A DNA stretch of 9,380 nucleotides from Bacteroidales bacterium. GTDB taxonomy: Bacteria; Bacteroidota; Bacteroidia; Bacteroidales; 4484-276. Below are positions 1 to 6,978 of this stretch, in pieces. The notes beneath the pieces were generated by a model that saw only the letters and a list, made by a program, of their open reading frames with translations, was not told the DNA's origin and made no database searches. Location: NCBI GenBank assembly GCA_029939965.1, contig JAOZRY010000090.1, forward strand, positions 1-9,380, read 5' to 3'. Each line of letters opens with the position of its first letter. The stretch's first letter is position 1. A program made the translations under genes and the position numbers.

Positions 1-1436
1 AGAATATTATTAAAATCATGGGCAATACCGCCTGCAAGGGTGCCGATGGATTCTATTTTGAGAGCTTGTTGAAGTTGGGTTTCTATCCGTTTAAACTCCG
101 TAATGTCGCGGATTATTTCCAACTTACAGTGTGTGCCATCAACATCGGTATATGGAACAGCAGTAATAGCGAAGATCCTGCCATCAGCAAGCGTAGGTTC
201 ATAATATACAATTCTCCCGTTGTCGATAACTTTTGTTAATTGACAATATGAGCAAGGCGAATCGCTCCCACCTATATCTCGGTAACAAATCTTGCCGATA
301 GCATTACCGAAAGATTGAATCATCAGTTCATTCATATATCGAACATAGTACTCTTTATCCACAATGAAGAGTGCGATTCCTGATTTATTTATTGCATCTA
401 ACAAGGAAGTATGCCGCTCTGTGCTTTCCTTTAATTTTATCTCTGCCAGCTTACGCTCTGTGATATCTTCAACAATTCCGATCCCTGCAATCATTGCATT
501 TTCTTTTTTTATTGGAATCCAGTCAGCTTTTATATAGGAAGTTTTTTTACCGGTATGTGAGATGTATTTGCCTTCAAAATGTCCGGGTTCTCCATCCAGA
601 GACCTGTTAACTTCTTTAGAAAATTTTTTATCAGGGATGTCATCTATATCCAGGCCAACAAGTTTCTCATAAGATGAGCCAAAAGTATTAATCATTGCTT
701 CATTAACATCAGTAATTATACCTTCATGATTATAGTGAATGATTCCAATTGGAGAATTTTCAAAAAATAATCTATGCTTTTTTTCTCTCTCAAGTTGAGC
801 TTTATTTATTAAATTTCGGGATATTAACGTCAGGATTAAAATCGCAACCAATAAAAATGTTGTAATTGGGAAAGCACAGCGCAACAAAATTGTTTTGTTC
901 CAGTTTGCTGCATCTATATCCATACCGAGAACTGCAATTAAATCTCCTGTGTCAGGATGTTTTATAGGAATAAGGGCAGTGATTAATGTTCCCCAACGAT
1001 CGGTAATTGGTCCAACAACATCCTCCTGCATGGTGGCAAAAACACGGAGATAAGAATCGGAAACTTCATCATATATTAGACCAGGTGATGCATAATCCTT
1101 CGAATCTACAGGTAAGGAATCCAAAAAAAAGAAAACTTGACCATCTGGTCGCTGTCCCAGCAGATAAAGAAATCGGCATTGATATTTGGCATTACGCATT
1201 AACATCAATTGTGACTTAACACGTGTGTAGTCTGGTGTGTTAATGTCCTTTGCAGAACCTGACAAAGCAATAATACGGTTTATATTTACAGACATAGCGG
1301 TGATTCTTGCCTGATCAAGTAAAATTGACCTCATGCGTTTGTCGGTTGATTGTGCTATCCACCAGATAAGCGTGCTTCCAGCGGTGAAAACAAGCAGGAG
1401 TATAATTGAAAATTTGTAAATATTTTTTTTGATCAT
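1..1436 (-). CDS. Membrane-bound PAS-PAS sensor histidine kinase (partial, C-terminus outside window)
   Basis: This is the N-terminal 478 codons of a two-component sensor kinase, which autophosphorylates on His and passes the phosphate to a response regulator. Reading inward from 1436, a first membrane helix lies at about residues 7-27 and an extracytoplasmic sensing domain at about 30-178. The latter has a Cache/PAS-like look, with the strand RPDGQVFFFLDSLP near 97-109 and VLGMDID near 169-174. A second membrane helix (about 182-205) is followed by one PAS domain (about 220-328, ending VEDITERK) and a second PAS domain (about 340-449, ending IIRDITEFKR). The frame leaves the window inside the HisKA H box, ESIGTLAGGIAHDFNNI, with the phospho-accepting His at 473. 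The ATPase domain must lie to the left. PAS 2 holds Cys384, Cys395 and Cys398. The start is the only Met before the first helix, but it has no Shine-Dalgarno, so the start is less certain than the gene. The ligand and partner regulator cannot be told from this window. Confidence 0.93.
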   Translation of the reverse strand, partial: MIKKNIYKFSIILLLVFTAGSTLIWWIAQSTDKRMRSILLDQARITAMSVNINRIIALSGSAKDINTPDYTRVKSQLMLMRNAKYQCRFLYLLGQRPDGQVFFFLDSLPVDSKDYASPGLIYDEVSDSYLRVFATMQEDVVGPITDRWGTLITALIPIKHPDTGDLIAVLGMDIDAANWNKTILLRCAFPITTFLLVAILILTLISRNLINKAQLEREKKHRLFFENSPIGIIHYNHEGIITDVNEAMINTFGSSYEKLVGLDIDDIPDKKFSKEVNRSLDGEPGHFEGKYISHTGKKTSYIKADWIPIKKENAMIAGIGIVEDITERKLAEIKLKESTERHTSLLDAINKSGIALFIVDKEYYVRYMNELMIQSFGNAIGKICYRDIGGSDSPCSYCQLTKVIDNGRIVYYEPTLADGRIFAITAVPYTDVDGTHCKLEIIRDITEFKRIETQLQQALKIESIGTLAGGIAHDFNNI

Positions 1437-1853
1437 GATAATTATATTAAAATAATAATTCAGTGCCTAAATCAAAACCTATAAAAGGTAAAATTGATCA
1501 TTTCAATATAAGTCGGTTTTTTAATCATATATCTATTCTTTTTCAAGTTTAATTCTATATGATTTTCAAACTCTTAACTCACCAGAAACAATTAAGAATC
1601 CAGTCAATTTAATTAAAATAACAATACGATAGATTGTGGTCCATTGCAAGTCCAGTTCATTTTTTTTATTTTTAAAAGAAAATATTCAATATCAAAGAAT
1701 TATGAAAGTAATTTTTATAATAGATTCCCAACGTTGACTTATGGTATCTACAATCACGAGCAAAAAATGGAATAGGGTGAGGACTATCAAAACAATTATT
1801 TTTTTTGGGAAGGCCGGATACCTCTCCTTGATCGGTTTATTTCTTTTTTGGAA
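1437..1853. other. AT-rich intergenic region
   Basis: These 417 bp separate the sensor kinase from the end of the exported-protein cluster. I see no recognisable gene on either strand. The left part is mostly A and T tracts. The right part continues the frame of the 350-aa gene past its stop (see findings). A weak minus-strand promoter candidate is listed separately. No convincing intrinsic terminator was found. Confidence 0.6.
1621..1649 (-). promoter_or_regulatory. Candidate sigma-70 promoter for the sensor kinase
   Basis: On the minus strand TTGCAA (1649-1644) is separated by 17 bp from TATTGT (1626-1621). Each box matches 4 of 6 consensus bases, which is modest in DNA this AT-rich. Transcription would start near 1614 and give a leader of about 180 nt before the kinase start at 1436. 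The spacing is ideal but the boxes are weak. Confidence 0.22.
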
Positions 1854-2906
1854 TTATTTGGTAACCGTAAATTTGATTGCAACAACTTCTCTGCCGCTGC
1901 TTTTTTCAAACATTCGAAAATCGTAATTACCTTCTTTGTCTGGTGCAGTAAAATTAAAAGACCCTTTGGGTTTGCTTTTTAGATACTGCCATGCAAGGTC
2001 ATGCTTATCAGCCTCTGCCATTCCCTTATGTGCTACATCAGCTTTAAACATGCCAATCCAGGAATTAGTGGGGTATAAAGGAGAAGCAGTAAAATCTAAT
2101 TTTATCTTCTCATTGGGTTCAAAACTGTTTTTGGTTAATTTTAAACTTGCAATGTCACGATTCACAGCAACAGTGAACTTGATTGTAACCACTTCGCTGC
2201 CACTGTTTTTTTCAAACATTCGAAAATCGTAATTACCTTCTTTGTCTGGTGCAGTAAAATTAAAAGACCCTTTGGGTTTGCTTTTTAGATACTGCCATGC
2301 AAGGTCATGCTTATCAGCCTCTGCCATTCCCTTATGTGCTACATCAGCTTTAAACATGCCAATCCAGGAATGAGTGGGATATAAAGGAGAAGCAGTAAAA
2401 TCTAATTTTATCTTCTCATTGGTTTCAAATATTTTTTTATTAAGTTTCAAACTGTCTGAACCATTTTGTTTTGACACTGCTTTACCGGAGTCTCTATTCA
2501 TTCCCTTACCGGCCTTTATCTGATTGTCATAAGTTTTATTGTCTTTGGTGTTTTTTTTCTTTGAATCGGCATATTTTGGAACATTTATCTCAATCGCATC
2601 TTTTTTTAGTGTATCAAAGCTTTTTGTTTCCTGACCTGGTATTTGCTGATTTAGTGCTTGTTGTGATGATTCTTTATCAGACATAACAGGCACTGCTGGC
2701 ATTGAGTTGAACTTTCTCAATTCATCTATATCTATGGGTTCCTCTTTTGTCAAATCATTTGAAGATTTGATATTTTTTGTAAGGATACCTGACTGAATTT
2801 CATCATCACCGGGAATCCCCCATGGTGATTCATCACTAAATAGAATTAATGGTTGAGAAACAGATAAAATCAGGCCGGATACAATCAGAGTAATCAATTT
2901 TTTCAT
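1854..2906 (-). CDS. Exported protein with two tandem Ig-like (SKICH-like) repeats
   Basis: This 350-aa protein has an N-terminal signal peptide (KK at 2-3, hydrophobic core about 4-23). A hydrophilic, Lys/Asp/Asn/Gln-rich, probably disordered linker runs from about 25 to 150. Two repeats fill the rest, at residues 153-254 and 255-350. Each has the pattern of an all-beta Ig-like module: a first strand ending in FEPNEKIKLDFTA, then SWIGMFKA, then LAWQYLKSKPKGSFNFTAP, then GNYDFRMFE and a last strand IKFTV. The SWIGMF...W.Y...GNYDFR.F pattern resembles the DWIGIY...W.Y...G.YE.R.F modules of bacterial secreted proteins and the SKICH fold. These usually mediate binding rather than catalysis. The start is fixed by AGGAGG 8 nt upstream, inside the last codons of the 1166-aa gene, with only 3 bp between the genes, so the two are probably translated together. 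Function unknown. Confidence 0.9.
   Translation of the reverse strand: MKKLITLIVSGLILSVSQPLILFSDESPWGIPGDDEIQSGILTKNIKSSNDLTKEEPIDIDELRKFNSMPAVPVMSDKESSQQALNQQIPGQETKSFDTLKKDAIEINVPKYADSKKKNTKDNKTYDNQIKAGKGMNRDSGKAVSKQNGSDSLKLNKKIFETNEKIKLDFTASPLYPTHSWIGMFKADVAHKGMAEADKHDLAWQYLKSKPKGSFNFTAPDKEGNYDFRMFEKNSGSEVVTIKFTVAVNRDIASLKLTKNSFEPNEKIKLDFTASPLYPTNSWIGMFKADVAHKGMAEADKHDLAWQYLKSKPKGSFNFTAPDKEGNYDFRMFEKSSGREVVAIKFTVTK
1857..2144 (-). repeat. Tandem coding repeat, copy 2 (C-terminal)
   Basis: This is the second copy of a 306-bp unit inside the 350-aa gene, cut short by the stop codon so that 96 of 102 codons remain. Positions 1901-2065 match 2207-2371 of copy 1 base for base (165 bp), while the outer ends of the unit differ at many positions. 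Confidence 0.93.
2145..2450 (-). repeat. Tandem coding repeat, copy 1 (N-terminal)
   Basis: This is the first full 306-bp (102-codon) unit of the tandem pair in the 350-aa gene. The proteins of the two copies differ at only one of about 71 residues in the middle (His/Asn just before SWIGMF) but at about nine positions in the two ends. Confidence 0.93.
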
Positions 2907-2909
2907 TTT

Positions 2910-5900
2910 CTATTCCTCCTCGAATTCTGCTGGCAACGCAGACCAGATAAATGATTTTTTTCCACTCTTTTCCATATAGCCGGTTATTTGTTTTCCTTCC
3001 AGATGACCAATGATCTTTATCTTATTTGACATATTGCGAGGCACTCCGCCAGCATTCCATTTTCCATCTTTTTTAATCATAACAAAGGTGCTTCCCTTGG
3101 TTATTTTGGCTTCAAGCTCGCCGGTCTCGGGGTTGAATACGCCTAAAAATTCACCATCAATGGTAAACCGAGTGGTTTTATCGCCTTTTTGCTTTTCCTG
3201 TTTGCATTCAAACTTACCGGATGCCGATTTATTGTCCTTTCCAATGCTGATTTCTATTGTACCCTCAAATCCTTCATCTTTTCCCATGGGCCCTGTAAAA
3301 AAATGTCCGCCGGATGCAGCCTTTTTTCTCGCATTGATATTTTCTTTCTTTTGTTTATCATTACCCGCCATAGCTTCCCATTTTTGTTTTTTTGTTGCAT
3401 CATCCATATAAAAATGAATATTAGGAGTATAAAGGCTCCCCGTAACTTCACCCCAGACCCATTTATCGTCAACCAAACGGGCAAATTGACGTGTTCCGCT
3501 AAAGCTGTTTGCTTCATCACTTGCTGTATAATAGGCCATAACTGGCCGGGTAGTGGTTTCTTTATCAAGGGAGTAAAGTGCAAAATTCTTAAAATTATAT
3601 TTTGCCTTGTCCAGAGCCTCCCCCTTCTCTAAGGATGTTGTTTCGATAATTACCTGCTTAATACTTTTGCCATCCGGACTCATTGTAATTTGAATATTGC
3701 CGAAATAGGACGATGTTTCTGTTAATTTACCCGTAAATTCATAATTGATCTTTCCAGAGGCCCCAACATTAGCCTCATAATGGTAAGGTCCGTGTGAAAC
3801 AGAAGTAACAGTAGTTTTTTTCAATTCCGGCCAAATACCTTTTGAGTAATCATATTCAGAGTCTTGTATAGAGACTTCTACAGGAGAGAACACTTCCCGG
3901 GTAAAACTTTGGTTCAAATTCACCAGCGCATCTTTCAGACCAGCTCCGCCAACCTTCACATCCACTTGAGCCGTTACCGGATAAATACCATTTATTTTGG
4001 GGCTTTTACTGAACCAGGTATTGGGCTCATTCCCTTTTTTATTGGGTATGAGCAATTTATAATCAATCATGACCTTGCCTGGGGCACCTGAGATATTCTC
4101 AATGATTTTCTCAAGGACATTGGCAGCATGTTGAAACTTAAGACCGTTATTCTCAAGAGAGAATTCAACCAGGATGGGTTCGCCTTCCTGTTCCAGTTCA
4201 ATTGGATAAGGCAAATGGTTGAGTGTCAGCTTGGCGGTTCGCAAAAAATTAAGATATACCAGATACTGCTTAATCCCTGCTGATATCTTATCATTTTTTG
4301 CCTTTATTTCAGCTTCGGCAGCAGCAGCTTCAGCAGAAGCGGCTTCCTGTTCTTTTTTTATCCTTTCCCTTGTTTCTTTAAACAGCGCTTTCAAAGGTTT
4401 GAAATCATTTTCTTCATAGGCATTAATCGCATCCAGGGCACGTCCTGAATCCACACCAGCACTGATCAGTTTTTGAAAAATGGTGGATCGACTGGAGGCG
4501 GTTTGTTCTTTAGCATAGGCTTCCAAGTGAGCTTCTTTTAATTCCCCTTCTGCATATGCTTCTACCATTCTTGACGGGGCGAGCAGCGGATAACTCACGC
4601 CATCCTTGATGCCTGTCAGCATTCCTTTGCCAAGATTTTCAGCCCGTTCAAGAATAGTGTCATCCGCTTCAAAGGTTTCGGTAACCAGTTTGGGTGATTT
4701 TATTTTTTTACCCTGAGCCCTTAAAATCCTGGCTTTTCTTTCCAGGAGATTCAGGTCTCCAGAGAGCATCACATTACTGATATATTTTTTTGCACCTGCC
4801 TTGGAGATGCCGGTTTTCCGCAAGGCAACTTCCCATTGAGTCAGATAGGCTGTCATATTATTTCTATTGGCTTGCTGAATCTTTGATCTGGCATCCAAAT
4901 AATCACGAGTGGTATTCACCACATGTTTCCCCGTACTTATCATGCCCATAGTGGCATATTGGTCTACAATACCTAAGGTGACTTCCCCTAATGATTTTTT
5001 GCCTTCCATATAGTCTTCCACTGCTTGACAGGTTTGTCCAATATCAACGATCTGCATGACCGAACCAAAATGCTTCACTGCTTTTTGTTTGACAGACGGT
5101 GGATCAGCTACATTTATTTTTTTTAATTCAACATCAACATTATCTGGGGTAATTTTATTTTTTACAGTAGGATTGTCAGGAAGAACAGGGGTCTTTTTCT
5201 GTACAGACCTCTGAGATAAAAATTCATCATTGACTGCTTTGGTTTGCTTCATTTTTGTGACCGTATCAACAATTTCATCTTCTATTTGTCGTCGAACCGG
5301 ATCACTGGGTGGCTTTGATGCTGCCTTTGCCCTTAAATCAACAATATTTTTTTTTGTTTTATTAAATGATGTTTTTTCTGCAGCTGCAAATACATCTTCA
5401 CTTGTTCTTCGCATTTGTTCAGCAAACTTGGGATCATCGATTTTAATTTTGCCTTCTTTAATCCCTTGAAGCTTTCGCTTAAACTCAACCGGAGATTCCT
5501 TAATTCCATTTTGCCTGAGGATTTTTTCAAGTGTTTCATCTTTTACCTGACCCATCTCCAGGGTCTTGTTAGTCCCTTTGGCCATGCCCTGCATTTTTTT
5601 CGGATTTTTAACCAATCCATCCCCATCTAAAACCAATCCTTTGGATGCTTTTTTACGGTGATCCTGGATTTCAACATAATCCGCTCCTACCTGCTGTTTT
5701 ACAAGTTTTCCCTCAGACCTTGTTTTCATGGATTCAGATACATAGGTTTCAGGATTTCGTGCATCCACTTCGGTTTTAATCTGATGAAACTCTGTCCCCG
5801 GTCGAGGCTTCATCCCTTCTTTATTTATGGTCAGTTCAAAATCACCTTTAATTTCAAGTGTACCTGCCTTTGAATCCACCTCCAGAAAAGATCTGTTTTT

Positions 5901-6410
5901 ATACTTTGGGTCATACAACCCCATATCCTGAAGAACATTTTCAACCTTATTGGCTGTATTTGAACCACCACCCATGTCCAAATCACCATACATGCCCCGA
6001 TGGCCAACTTCACCAAACTTTGTTCCCGCAGTCGCTTTGAGTTTGCCCGATGAAGGGCCTTTACTGTTTTTTATCCTGGCATTGGTTTCATTGATTAATA
6101 TTTTTTGGACCTGGTCTCTTTTACCTGCATAGTGATGGCTGCGTTTCGTATGCCGGGTTAATTCACTTCTCAACAGAGACTCTTTTTTGATATCGGAAAT
6201 ATTCATGGATTGGATGCGCTTCATTCTGTTCGAATGGGAGGCTTGCTCAAACTTCCATTGGGTGCTGGTTTCAATATATTGATTTCCAGCAGCTAAAAGT
6301 TCTTTGTCACTGTAAAGCGCACCACCGTTTGCACTTTTCGTAAACGAAAAAAGAATGATGGATAGCATAAAAAACACATATATTTTAAACCCATTGTGGC
6401 AGATTTGCAT
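2910..6410 (-). CDS. Large exported protein of unknown function (1166 aa)
   Basis: I do not recognise the family. Residues 1-28 form a signal peptide (hydrophobic core about 11-23, then FTKSANGG), so the mature protein is outside the inner membrane. No later membrane helix is obvious. Residues 30-120 are basic and helical. Residues 125-250 form a mixed alpha/beta region holding GHRGMYGDLDMGGGS (136-150) and a strand EIKGDFELTI (187-196), loosely like a nucleotidyltransferase fold. Residues 290-430 are charged and helical. Residues 440-670 are helix-rich with an Ala/Gly-containing stretch around 475-500. Residues 676-710 form an Ala/Glu/Lys coiled coil with the run AEAAAAEAE. Residues 715-1166 are beta-rich with many Gly-x-Phe-x-Gly patterns. 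The protein ends in AEFEEE. The start has AAGGAG 9 nt upstream (6425-6420). It lies 27 bp after the 61-aa gene and 3 bp before the repeat protein, so the four genes look like one unit. Confidence 0.9.
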   Translation of the reverse strand: MQICHNGFKIYVFFMLSIILFSFTKSANGGALYSDKELLAAGNQYIETSTQWKFEQASHSNRMKRIQSMNISDIKKESLLRSELTRHTKRSHHYAGKRDQVQKILINETNARIKNSKGPSSGKLKATAGTKFGEVGHRGMYGDLDMGGGSNTANKVENVLQDMGLYDPKYKNRSFLEVDSKAGTLEIKGDFELTINKEGMKPRPGTEFHQIKTEVDARNPETYVSESMKTRSEGKLVKQQVGADYVEIQDHRKKASKGLVLDGDGLVKNPKKMQGMAKGTNKTLEMGQVKDETLEKILRQNGIKESPVEFKRKLQGIKEGKIKIDDPKFAEQMRRTSEDVFAAAEKTSFNKTKKNIVDLRAKAASKPPSDPVRRQIEDEIVDTVTKMKQTKAVNDEFLSQRSVQKKTPVLPDNPTVKNKITPDNVDVELKKINVADPPSVKQKAVKHFGSVMQIVDIGQTCQAVEDYMEGKKSLGEVTLGIVDQYATMGMISTGKHVVNTTRDYLDARSKIQQANRNNMTAYLTQWEVALRKTGISKAGAKKYISNVMLSGDLNLLERKARILRAQGKKIKSPKLVTETFEADDTILERAENLGKGMLTGIKDGVSYPLLAPSRMVEAYAEGELKEAHLEAYAKEQTASSRSTIFQKLISAGVDSGRALDAINAYEENDFKPLKALFKETRERIKKEQEAASAEAAAAEAEIKAKNDKISAGIKQYLVYLNFLRTAKLTLNHLPYPIELEQEGEPILVEFSLENNGLKFQHAANVLEKIIENISGAPGKVMIDYKLLIPNKKGNEPNTWFSKSPKINGIYPVTAQVDVKVGGAGLKDALVNLNQSFTREVFSPVEVSIQDSEYDYSKGIWPELKKTTVTSVSHGPYHYEANVGASGKINYEFTGKLTETSSYFGNIQITMSPDGKSIKQVIIETTSLEKGEALDKAKYNFKNFALYSLDKETTTRPVMAYYTASDEANSFSGTRQFARLVDDKWVWGEVTGSLYTPNIHFYMDDATKKQKWEAMAGNDKQKKENINARKKAASGGHFFTGPMGKDEGFEGTIEISIGKDNKSASGKFECKQEKQKGDKTTRFTIDGEFLGVFNPETGELEAKITKGSTFVMIKKDGKWNAGGVPRNMSNKIKIIGHLEGKQITGYMEKSGKKSFIWSALPAEFEEE
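2915..2920 (-). promoter_or_regulatory. Shine-Dalgarno AGGAGG within the upstream gene's last codons
   Basis: The minus strand reads GAGGAGGAATAGAAAATG. The GAG GAG GAA codons encode the final Glu-Glu-Glu of the 1166-aa protein and also supply a near-perfect ribosome binding site 8 nt before the ATG at 2906. The arrangement implies translational coupling and fixes the start of the 350-aa gene. Confidence 0.85.
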
Positions 6411-6437
6411 AGATATTTACTCCTTAATTTTAATGCA

Positions 6438-6623
6438 TCAGAAGGATTCCTGAACCGCCGCTTCATTATTAACTGTATATCTTGTGGTGATTCCACGGTT
6501 AATTATGATCCATATTAAGGAGAAAGCAGCAAAAAAGCCTAAAGCAATGATAGCTGAGACCATACAGGTGGATGAGATGTCTTCCCAGTTGTGTTCAATA
6601 TCTTTGGTGCTTTTATTTTCCAT
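6438..6623 (-). CDS. Small single-pass membrane protein (61 aa)
   Basis: This 61-aa protein has a hydrophilic N-terminus (MENKSTKDIEHNWEDISST), one membrane helix at about residues 20-41 (MVSAIIALGFFAAFSLIWII) and a short polar tail. It starts 11 bp after the stop of the 64-aa gene. No Shine-Dalgarno is visible in AAAAATTAATCA before the ATG, so translation probably depends on ribosomes finishing the upstream gene. No family is recognised. Position and topology suggest it works at the inner membrane with the exported proteins encoded downstream. The reading frame was not chosen on length alone: it fits between two well-supported genes without overlap. A role as a membrane anchor or subunit is inference. 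Confidence 0.68.
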   Translation of the reverse strand: MENKSTKDIEHNWEDISSTCMVSAIIALGFFAAFSLIWIIINRGITTRYTVNNEAAVQESF

Positions 6624-6634
6624 TGATTAATTTT

Positions 6635-6829
6635 TCAATCATCATCATAATCATCGTTACCATTGTCCTGATCAACCGGCTGTACATAATTTTCTTTTTT
6701 ATCCCAATATTCCTGCTCATGCATTTTATCAAGGTCAGACATTCCAGATCCTGTATTGCGTCTATTTTTCCAGACAATAAAAGCAATAAACAATCCCATT
6801 GCAATAATACCAAAAAGTATGTTTCCCAT
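6635..6829 (-). CDS. Small single-pass membrane protein with acidic tail (64 aa)
   Basis: This 64-aa protein has one N-terminal membrane helix (about residues 4-20, ILFGIIAMGLFIAFIVW), then KNRR, which predicts the tail is cytoplasmic. A hydrophilic region follows and the protein ends in a strongly acidic tail (DQDNGNDDYDDD). The ATG at 6829 is chosen because CGGAGG ends 5 nt before it. The frame stays open upstream to a TTG at 6925, but that start lacks a ribosome site. This is the first gene of the four-gene minus-strand cluster. The layout is reminiscent of small membrane subunits of larger envelope complexes, but no family is recognised. Confidence 0.75.
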   Translation of the reverse strand: MGNILFGIIAMGLFIAFIVWKNRRNTGSGMSDLDKMHEQEYWDKKENYVQPVDQDNGNDDYDDD

Positions 6830-6834
6830 GACAA

Positions 6835-6840
6835 CCTCCG
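6835..6840 (-). promoter_or_regulatory. Shine-Dalgarno CGGAGG deciding the 64-aa start
   Basis: The minus strand reads CGGAGG-TTGTC-ATG. The 5-nt spacing places initiation at 6829 rather than at the TTG at 6834 (different frame) or the in-frame TTG at 6925. Confidence 0.75.
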
Positions 6841-6939
6841 TTACATTAAAAATAGTTTCATTCGATTGATGAGTGTCTGTCCGGAAGCCCGTAAAAAATA
6901 TTGTTCCCAGGCAAATTACTACCAATACAATCAGATATC

Positions 6940-6968
6940 AGGATAAATTAACTATGCCTCGATGGCAA
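6940..6968 (-). promoter_or_regulatory. Candidate sigma-70 promoter of the four-gene cluster
   Basis: On the minus strand TTGCCA (6968-6963, 5 of 6 consensus) is separated by 17 bp from TATCCT (6945-6940, 4 of 6). Transcription would start near 6933 and leave a leader of about 105 nt before the 64-aa gene. The elements overlap the hairpin of the plus-strand terminator. Confidence 0.4.
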
Positions 6969-6978
6969 TAGTTTTTTT
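6950..6978 (+). terminator. Rho-independent terminator (plus strand)
   Basis: The plus strand reads AACTATGCC, loop TCGAT, then GGCAATAGTT. The arms pair over 9 bp with one bulged A, and the right arm runs into seven T residues (6972-6978). The minus-strand reading has no comparable T run. No recognised plus-strand gene lies in front of it, so it either ends an unannotated or antisense transcript, or is left over from an earlier gene order. Confidence 0.6.

Noticed and set aside
1441..1469. TAGGCA-N17-TATAAT on the minus strand as the kinase promoter
   Set aside because: The -10 box ends 4 nt before the ATG, so transcription would begin at about the start codon. That would need a leaderless message, for which there is no other sign.
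1811..1834. Imperfect GGAAGG/CCTCTCC hairpin as a terminator for the minus-strand cluster
   Set aside because: The stem has only about six pairs with a bulge, and on the minus strand it is followed by A residues instead of T.
3010..3632. Long plus-strand ORFs opposite the C-terminus of the 1166-aa gene
   Set aside because: They are shadows of the minus-strand coding frame. Their composition is Phe/Ser/Cys-rich and low in charge, and they lack ribosome sites.
6635..6925. 96-aa version of the 64-aa protein starting at TTG 6925
   Set aside because: The TTG has no Shine-Dalgarno, whereas the ATG at 6829 has CGGAGG 5 nt upstream and directly precedes the membrane helix.
6893..6925. Sigma-54 promoter (TTGG...TTTGC) before the four-gene cluster
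   Set aside because: The GG and GC doublets are one base closer than the fixed -24/-12 spacing allows, and the bases around them do not match.
6572..6946. Plus-strand 124-codon ORF ending just before the terminator at 6950
   Set aside because: It lies opposite two minus-strand genes, one with a good ribosome site. Its Ile/Val run is only the complement of the Asp (GAT) codons of the 64-aa gene. It has no ribosome site of its own. The nearby terminator keeps a transcript possible, but not this protein.
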